DNA of 46,903 nt from Lachnospiraceae bacterium (GTDB taxonomy: Bacteria > Bacillota > Clostridia > Lachnospirales > Lachnospiraceae): the NCBI GenBank assembly GCA_024681775.1, contig JAILAF010000139.1, positions 1-46,903 of the forward strand, given 5' to 3'. The notes under the pieces were generated by a model that was not told the origin of the DNA, did no database searches, and worked only from the letters and a program-made list of their open reading frames with translations. The position numbers and the translations under genes are program-made. Numbering within the stretch: the first letter of the stretch is position 1; each line of letters opens with the position of its first letter. Positions 41,181-46,903 of this stretch are shown piece after piece.

Positions 41181-42680
41181 ATGGCCGGAATCGGATTTGA
41201 ATTAAAGAAGATGTTTGAGAAAAAGGGTCTGCTTTCCATGGTGAAAGCCTACGGATACGCAGGCATCGTCACGACGGGACCGATGCTGCTGGGGATCGGA
41301 CTGCTGCTGGGGATCCGCATCCTGGGCGGGATCATTCAGGCGCCGGACGAGGACATGCGTGTGGTCAACGGACTGATCACGGTGACGCTGCTTTATTCCC
41401 TCCTGATCACGGACCTGATTTCCATGCCTCTGACCAGGTTCACCGCGGACCGGATCTACGAAAACCGGCTGACCCGGGTGATGCCTTCCTTCTACGGCGG
41501 AAGCAGCCTGATGATCGTGATCGGCGCTGTGATTTACGGCATCTTCCTTTGCTTTACGGGGGAGGACCTCTACGGGATCATCATCTGCATCGTTCTCTAT
41601 GGCGAGCTGGTACTGGTCTGGAACCAGATCAATTTCCTGACTGCCGTGAAGGATTACCGCGGGATCCTGCTGGCCTTCTTTTTCGCGGTGGTGATCGCAC
41701 TGGCCGGTTGCTACATCGGTCTGGTCATCTTAAAGCTTCACGTGATCCACTGCATGCTGACGACGGTGGCGGCCGCTTATGGGATCATGGCTGTCTGGTA
41801 CAACCGGACCCTGACCCGGTTTTTCCCGCTCGGGAAGGGAAGCACCATGTACTTCCTGCGGGCGCTGGACCAGTACAAGGAGCTGATGGCGCTGGGCCTT
41901 GCAATCGCGCTGGGACTGTTCGGACATATCCTGATCATGTGGTATTCCCCGGCGGGACATGAGATCTCAGGTGTCCTGCGGGAGGCACCGATCTATGATA
42001 TCTCCGCATTGCTGGCATTTTTCTCCATCCTGATCACCACCATCAGCTTTGTGACCTCGGTGGAGGTGAATTTCTACCCGAAGTACAAGAATTATTTTGC
42101 CTTGTACAATCACGAGGGTTCCCTTCGCGACATCGAACAGGCAGAGCGGGAGATGCGTGAGACCCTGGTGCAGGAGCTGACCTACACCTTTACCAAGCAG
42201 TTCTTCACCACGGTCATCTTCATCGTCGGCGGAACGCTTCTGCTTCCGATCCTGCCCCTGGGCATGACGGAGGACATGCTGGGCATTTACCGCATCATGT
42301 GCGTGGGCTATGCATTCTATGCGGCCGGGAATTGCGTCATGCTGATCCAGCTGTATTTTGCGGACAATAAGGGGGCACTCTACAGCGGTGCCTGCTTTGC
42401 CATGGTAGCCAATGTGGGTACGTATATTACGTCCCTGATGGACGTGAAGTATTACGGGGTGGGCTTCCTCGCAGGAGGTGTAGCCTTTACCTTTGTATCG
42501 CTGGCGCTTCTGTATCGCTTTATGCGCAAGATGATGCGCAATACCCTTTGCAGCCAGCCGATCCTGCAGGTGGAGCGCAGCGGACTGTTCACAAAGCTGT
42601 CCGAATCCTTCGAAGCGAAGTATCGGGAGAAGCACCCGGAAGAATATGTGGTCTCCGAAGAGGTTGGTGAAGCAGAATGA
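41181..42680 (+). CDS. pelG: PelG polysaccharide transporter
   Basis: A 499-residue polytopic membrane protein with about 12 helices, of the MOP/Wzx-like flippase superfamily. MAGIGFELKKMFEKKGLLSM at the N terminus is the PelG signature. A further family block is LTRFTADRIYENR, and VTSVEVNFYPKYKNYFALYN lies mid-protein. With PelD and PelE it forms the complex that holds PelF and moves the chain across the membrane. It starts 3 nt after pelF and overlaps the next gene by 4 nt. Confidence 0.94.
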   Translation: MAGIGFELKKMFEKKGLLSMVKAYGYAGIVTTGPMLLGIGLLLGIRILGGIIQAPDEDMRVVNGLITVTLLYSLLITDLISMPLTRFTADRIYENRLTRVMPSFYGGSSLMIVIGAVIYGIFLCFTGEDLYGIIICIVLYGELVLVWNQINFLTAVKDYRGILLAFFFAVVIALAGCYIGLVILKLHVIHCMLTTVAAAYGIMAVWYNRTLTRFFPLGKGSTMYFLRALDQYKELMALGLAIALGLFGHILIMWYSPAGHEISGVLREAPIYDISALLAFFSILITTISFVTSVEVNFYPKYKNYFALYNHEGSLRDIEQAEREMRETLVQELTYTFTKQFFTTVIFIVGGTLLLPILPLGMTEDMLGIYRIMCVGYAFYAAGNCVMLIQLYFADNKGALYSGACFAMVANVGTYITSLMDVKYYGVGFLAGGVAFTFVSLALLYRFMRKMMRNTLCSQPILQVERSGLFTKLSESFEAKYREKHPEEYVVSEEVGEAE

Positions 42681-44482
42681 ATCGAAGAATCGTACGGATC
42701 AGTTGTATATTGATGCTCGGTCTGGCAGCACTTACCGGATGCGGTGCCGCACCGGAAACGGATGCATCGTCTGAAACGCCTTCGCAGACCGAATCCCGGG
42801 CAGAGGCAGTAGGAGACGCTCCTGCCCATCAGCAGGTGGTCTTTGCGGAGGAAGAAAAAAAGGGCCTTAGCGACAACTTTTCACTGTATGAGGACCGGGA
42901 CCCGGCCGCTGTGAAGACGCTGTATCTGACCGTTACTTCCGGAAATGCCTCCGATGGAACGAACCACACCTGGGAGGAGGTAAATACCTACAACAACCGG
43001 TATTATGAGGACAGAGGAATCGAAAGGTACAGAGTGGAAGGGCTGCTCCAGGAGGGAGACGAGACCGGCCCTGTGGAGGGAGCCTACGGCTATGGCCTGT
43101 ATACTCCCAATTGTACGGTTTCCATCCGCGGCCAGACCTCTACGGAACTGGAACGGAAAAACTATAAGATCCGGATCGATAAAGGCTCTCCCAAATACGA
43201 TGATCAGAGAGTCATCAACCTGAATAAGCACCTGTCGGACGGGCTTCGTTTTCGTAACAAGCTGATGTTTGATCTCCTGGTCGGTGTGCCGGATCTGATG
43301 TCCTTTCGGACGGAATTTGTGCATTTATATGTAAACGACCTCACGGACGGAACCGACGAGGGCTTTGCGGATTACGGACTCTATACGCAGGTGGAGCAGC
43401 CTAACGACTCCTATCTGAGACATCACGGACTGGATGAAAACGGTCAGTTGTATAAGCTGAATGAGCTCTTTGAGTTTTTCCCCTACGAGGAAGCCATCAA
43501 GCTCAAGAGTGATGCCGATTATGACCTGGAGGCCTTTGAGTATCACCTGGCCATTCAGGGGAATGACGATCATGAGAAGCTCATCACCATGCTTCGAGAG
43601 CTGAATGATGAGACCGTTCCGATCCATACGATCATCGATAAATGGTTTGATGCCGACAATATCGCCATGTTTCTGGCCTTTAACATCCTGACGGGAAATG
43701 TGGATACCCAGTCCAGAAATACGCTGCTCTACAGCGCGAAAAACGAGAATACCTGGTATGTATTTAACTGGGACTGTGATACCGCCTTCCGGGATGTCGA
43801 GAATGCGATCACCAGAAATGAGCAGCCCAGGTCCTTGTCCTGGGAAAACGGCATCAGCAATTACTGGGGAAACGTTTTGTATCGCCGGTTCCTGCAGGAT
43901 GCCGGGTATCGAGCATTACTGGATGAGAAGATCCATATCCTGATGGAGGATTATCTGTCAGAGGAGCGGATCCGCAATCTGATCGAGCTGTATACGCCCG
44001 TGGCAAAGCCTTATGCCTACGCTGACCGGGACGTGACCTATGCCCCCTTGTTGCCGGAAGAGTACGATTCTGTTGTCAGCAGTATCATTCCTTCGATCGC
44101 GGACAATTACGAGATGTACCTCGAATCGCTGCAAAGGCCCATGCCCTTTTATCTGGATACACCGGAACCGCGGGACAGCACCACCTATTTTGACTGGGAT
44201 GCTTCCTACGATCTGGATGCGGATCTGGTTACGTACAGGTTTGAACTATCGCAGGACAAGGAGTTTACGGATCCTCTGCTCACGGCGGAAACCTTTCGTC
44301 CGGAATATGAGCTGGGCGAAAAACTGGCGCCGGGGTCTTACTATTATCGTGTGAAGGCGGTAGATGACAAGGGGTATGAGCAGTATGCCTTTGACTATCT
44401 GGATCAGAATGGTGTGAAATTCTTTGGTATGATCCATTTTTATGTGATGCCGGATGGCAGCATTTATCGCGCCGGGGAGTGA
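42677..44482 (+). CDS. CotH-kinase family lipoprotein
   Basis: A 601-residue secreted lipoprotein. The signal peptide ends in the lipobox LTGC (Cys22). A Ser/Glu-rich linker leads to a CotH-type kinase domain (about 110-480). RGQTSTELERKNYKI (151-165) has the Lys expected to touch ATP, and FNWDCDTAF has Asp366 and Asp368 as metal ligands. A C-terminal Fn3-like region follows (about 490-601, FDWDASYDLDADLVTYRFELS). CotH kinases phosphorylate spore-coat proteins; an extracellular one must find ATP or another donor. It is co-transcribed with pelG (4-nt overlap). Confidence 0.88.
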   Translation: MNRRIVRISCILMLGLAALTGCGAAPETDASSETPSQTESRAEAVGDAPAHQQVVFAEEEKKGLSDNFSLYEDRDPAAVKTLYLTVTSGNASDGTNHTWEEVNTYNNRYYEDRGIERYRVEGLLQEGDETGPVEGAYGYGLYTPNCTVSIRGQTSTELERKNYKIRIDKGSPKYDDQRVINLNKHLSDGLRFRNKLMFDLLVGVPDLMSFRTEFVHLYVNDLTDGTDEGFADYGLYTQVEQPNDSYLRHHGLDENGQLYKLNELFEFFPYEEAIKLKSDADYDLEAFEYHLAIQGNDDHEKLITMLRELNDETVPIHTIIDKWFDADNIAMFLAFNILTGNVDTQSRNTLLYSAKNENTWYVFNWDCDTAFRDVENAITRNEQPRSLSWENGISNYWGNVLYRRFLQDAGYRALLDEKIHILMEDYLSEERIRNLIELYTPVAKPYAYADRDVTYAPLLPEEYDSVVSSIIPSIADNYEMYLESLQRPMPFYLDTPEPRDSTTYFDWDASYDLDADLVTYRFELSQDKEFTDPLLTAETFRPEYELGEKLAPGSYYYRVKAVDDKGYEQYAFDYLDQNGVKFFGMIHFYVMPDGSIYRAGE

Positions 44483-44484
44483 GC

Positions 44485-45192
44485 ATGAGCAGCAGTAAGC
44501 CGTTTCGGCATGAACTCAAATACGCAATTACATATGCGGAAGCGGAGGTCTTAAAAAGCAGGCTTGGCGTGATTCTGCAGCTCGATCCCAATGCAGGAAG
44601 CGGCGGCTATTTTATCCGGAGCCTGTACTTTGACGACCTGTGGGAGACGGCGTATACGGAGAAGTCTGCAGGAACGGACTCCCGCAAGAAATACCGGATC
44701 CGGATCTACAACGGTCAGCAGGATGTGATCCGACTCGAGTGCAAGCGCAAGGAAGGGCAGTTCATTCAGAAGATCTCGGCCCCCCTGTCGGTGCAGGAGC
44801 TGGAATGGATGGAGAGTGGACAGTATGACTTTCTGAAGGACCGCAGCGAGCCTGTGTGCAGGCAGTTTTATCTCGACCACAGCATGCGGGCCATGCATCC
44901 CGCCATCCTGGTGGACTATGACAGGATCCCGTATGTGTACCCTTACGGCGATGTGCGGATCACGCTGGATCAGCATGTGCGGTCCGGGGTGTTTGAGCGG
45001 GATATCTTCGATCTGCGGAGCCCTGTTTTTGAGGTGCTTGAGCCGGGGCAGCTGATCCTGGAGGTCAAGTTTACCGAGTATCTGCCGGATGTGGTCCGGA
45101 ATCTGCTTACAGTCGATGACAGCGAGTATGTCGCTGCTTCCAAATATGTCATGTGTCTGGAGAAAAAGAAGGAATTGCAGGTATTGCAGTAA
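44485..45192 (+). CDS. VTC-domain (polyphosphate polymerase-type) protein
   Basis: A 235-residue protein that is almost only a VTC domain, the triphosphate-tunnel fold of the yeast polyphosphate polymerase Vtc4. Basic and acidic tunnel strands are visible: FRHELKYAIT, YFIRSLYFDD, KYRIRIYNG, IRLECKRKEGQFIQK, HPAILVDYDRIPYV, DVRITLDQHVRSG and LILEVKFTEYLP. The ATG at 44485 follows GGGGAG by 5 nt. It lacks membrane segments; the DUF4956 protein next to it may be the membrane partner. Polyphosphate synthesis is the family expectation, not shown here. Confidence 0.88.
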   Translation: MSSSKPFRHELKYAITYAEAEVLKSRLGVILQLDPNAGSGGYFIRSLYFDDLWETAYTEKSAGTDSRKKYRIRIYNGQQDVIRLECKRKEGQFIQKISAPLSVQELEWMESGQYDFLKDRSEPVCRQFYLDHSMRAMHPAILVDYDRIPYVYPYGDVRITLDQHVRSGVFERDIFDLRSPVFEVLEPGQLILEVKFTEYLPDVVRNLLTVDDSEYVAASKYVMCLEKKKELQVLQ

Positions 45193-45206
45193 GAAAGGAC
45201 AGTCGG

Positions 45207-45890
45207 ATGAGTGTTAGGGATGTAATCAAGAAATCGGTGCTGGAATCTTCAGCCTATAATCAGGCGATCACCGGCGCCACGATCTTTACCTTTATTGTGG
45301 ATCTGCTGCTCGCATTTTTCGTGGGCCTGCTGATCTATGCGATCTATCGCAAGTTCTACCACGGGGTGGTCTTCAGCAAGAACTTCGGGATGAGCCTTGT
45401 CGGTATGTGCGTGCTGACCTGCATGGTGACGCTGGCCATCAGTACCAATGTGGTCATCTCCCTCGGTATGGTCGGTGCGCTCTCCATCGTGCGTTATCGT
45501 ACCGCCATCAAGGAGCCCCTGGATCTGATGTATCTCTTCTGGGCCATCGGTACCGGGATTGCCATGGGCGCGAGCATGTATATTCTGGTGGGGCTTTCCT
45601 TTCTGATCATGTTCCTGGTGGTGCTGTGTTTCAGCCGTCACCCGTCCGTTGGCAACGCCTATATCATGGTGGTACACTATCAGGGAGACGAGGCCGGTGA
45701 CGCGGTGGAGCGGAATCTTTCCCATATCAGCCACACGGTCCGTTCCAAGGTGATGCGCGGCGATGAGACGGAGATGACGGTTCAGCTGCGGGCGAAGAAT
45801 AAAAATCTGTCCTTCGCGGAGAAGATCCGTGATCTGGAGAATGTGAGCGACTGCACCCTTCTTCTTTTTGACGGAGAATACCACAGTTGA
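45207..45890 (+). CDS. DUF4956 membrane protein
   Basis: A 227-residue protein with four hydrophobic helices in the first 140 residues (ATIFTFIVDLLLAFFVGLL, then MSLVGMCVLTCMVTLAIS, then FWAIGTGIAMGASMYILVG). A small soluble C-terminal domain follows. GMVGALSIVRYRTAIKEPLDLMYLFWAIG is the DUF4956 signature. No function is known. DUF4956 genes often sit beside VTC-domain and CotH genes, as here. I chose the ATG at 45207 because GAAAGGA lies 8-14 nt upstream; the frame is open further into the VTC gene. Confidence 0.87.
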   Translation: MSVRDVIKKSVLESSAYNQAITGATIFTFIVDLLLAFFVGLLIYAIYRKFYHGVVFSKNFGMSLVGMCVLTCMVTLAISTNVVISLGMVGALSIVRYRTAIKEPLDLMYLFWAIGTGIAMGASMYILVGLSFLIMFLVVLCFSRHPSVGNAYIMVVHYQGDEAGDAVERNLSHISHTVRSKVMRGDETEMTVQLRAKNKNLSFAEKIRDLENVSDCTLLLFDGEYHS

Positions 45891-46903
45891 TGAAAAAAAT
45901 GCTTTTCGTGATCCTGATAATTCTTACGACCCTGCTGCTTTCGGCGGCAGGGCTTTTCCTATGGGTCAAAAGCAGACAGTCGGCTGAGACCGTGAGCTAT
46001 GATATGCTCCCGGAGGATACGATCCTGGCGAATCCCTACATCGGATTTGCGCCGAATGCGGACAATGAGGAGCTGGCCGAAAAATATGAGCTGGTTTACG
46101 TCGGGATCACCTGGGCGGAGCTGGAGCCGGAGCGGGGCGTGTATGATTTTGCGGGGATAGAGGAGGATTATCATCTGGAGCGGTGGAAAGCGGAAGGCAA
46201 GCACCTGGTGCTGCGCTTTCTGATGGATTATCCGGACGATGAGAAGCACCTGGACATTCCGCAGTGGCTCTATGATCTCACCGGGGACGGAGCATACTAC
46301 GATCACGAATATGGCGCCGGGTACTGTCCGAATTATGAAAACGAGACCCTGATCGCGCTCCATGGGGAGGCGCTGCAGGCGCTGGCAGGTGCGTACGCAG
46401 GAGACGGGTTCCTTGCTTATGTGGAGCTGGGGAGCCTCGGGCACTGGGGCGAGTGGCATATTCTGCTGGGGGAGGGAGAGGATACGCACGATACCTTCCC
46501 GAACTGGGAGGTATGCCAAAAATACGTGGACGCGTACAAAGAAGCCTTTCCGGATACGCAGCTCCTGATGCGGCGGACTTTTCCGCCGGTTTCGGAGGAT
46601 GGCTTCGGGACCTATAATGATATGACCGGGGAGCCGGAGGATACCGAAGAATGGCTGGAATGGATCTCCGAAGGCGGAATTTATCCGCATTCCGAGGAGC
46701 CCTTTGCGCTGCCTGCAGCGCCGGAGATCTGGAGACGGGCGGCCATCGGCGGGGAATTTACGAGCTCACTCTCCATGGAGGAGATGCTGGGACGGCACTT
46801 AAAGCGGACTCTGGAGCTTCTGGAGGCGTCCCATATGAGCTTCATCGGACCGAAGATCCCCCACGATGATGGGGCGGAGGACGATGCGTCAAAGCGTCTG
46901 AAG
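45890..46903 (+). CDS. DUF4832-type TIM-barrel-like protein, 3' end outside window
   Basis: An open frame of 338 codons that leaves the window without a stop. It starts at an ATG sharing its A with the DUF4956 stop (TGATG). A membrane anchor (about residues 4-26) is followed by an extracytoplasmic part. IGFAPNADNEEL, VGITWAELEPERGVYDF and LGSLGHWGEWH (His185, Glu188) give the DUF4832 pattern, a glycoside-hydrolase-like barrel. It is not a named hydrolase, so substrate and activity are unknown. Being last in the pel operon, it could act on the polymer. Confidence 0.8.
   Translation, partial: MKKMLFVILIILTTLLLSAAGLFLWVKSRQSAETVSYDMLPEDTILANPYIGFAPNADNEELAEKYELVYVGITWAELEPERGVYDFAGIEEDYHLERWKAEGKHLVLRFLMDYPDDEKHLDIPQWLYDLTGDGAYYDHEYGAGYCPNYENETLIALHGEALQALAGAYAGDGFLAYVELGSLGHWGEWHILLGEGEDTHDTFPNWEVCQKYVDAYKEAFPDTQLLMRRTFPPVSEDGFGTYNDMTGEPEDTEEWLEWISEGGIYPHSEEPFALPAAPEIWRRAAIGGEFTSSLSMEEMLGRHLKRTLELLEASHMSFIGPKIPHDDGAEDDASKRLK

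Overview
The window looks like a chromosomal segment of an anaerobic Firmicute, most likely a Lachnospiraceae-type clostridium with a fairly GC-rich genome. This rests on gene content and order: a cmk-ispH-S1 cluster, an rnfCDGEAB operon, ATP-dependent PEP carboxykinase, an M18 aminopeptidase, a second EF-G-like GTPase, strong AGGAGG-type ribosome binding sites and sigma-A promoters. I cannot name the species. Most of the first 34 kb is housekeeping; the accessory parts are about 14.3-17.2 kb and 34.9 kb to the end.

Layout. 1-6.4 kb: TetR and RpiR regulators, an HI0933-type flavoprotein, then cmk, ispH, an S1-domain protein and cheR, ending in a cluster of hairpins. 6.6-7.8 kb (minus): a YprB-type exonuclease. 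7.9-13.0 kb: the complete Rnf ferredoxin:NAD+ oxidoreductase operon, followed by a membrane-anchored GH25 protein that lacks the catalytic Glu. 14.3-17.2 kb: an AT-richer islet with a promoter, a strictly phased array of alternating GCGTG/CACGC motifs, 20-bp tandem repeats, a PD-(D/E)XK nuclease-like gene, a 34/35-bp minisatellite and an AP2/HNH-like gene. 17.3-31.2 kb: thrC, an M24 aminopeptidase, pckA, a 6S-like small RNA, yihY, pheST, an M18 aminopeptidase, queA and tyrA. At 31.2 kb there is a 194-bp near-palindrome. 31.4-34.7 kb: vanZ-like and PilZ genes (minus) and the EF-G paralogue.

34.9-46.9 kb is one tight operon: a Gram-positive-type pel exopolysaccharide cluster (pelD with a fused, degenerate SDR domain, pelE, deacetylase-only pelA, pelF, pelG). 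It continues without a break into a CotH-kinase lipoprotein, a VTC-type polyphosphate polymerase domain protein, a DUF4956 membrane protein and a DUF4832-type TIM-barrel-like protein that runs off the window. PelD keeps an RxxD I-site-like motif, and a canonical PilZ protein is encoded nearby, so c-di-GMP control of surface polysaccharide is likely.

The two best candidates for something undescribed are (a) the phased inverted-motif array at 14612-14959, which lies in the probable 5' leader of the nuclease-like gene, and (b) the pel operon extended by the CotH-VTC-DUF4956-DUF4832 module.
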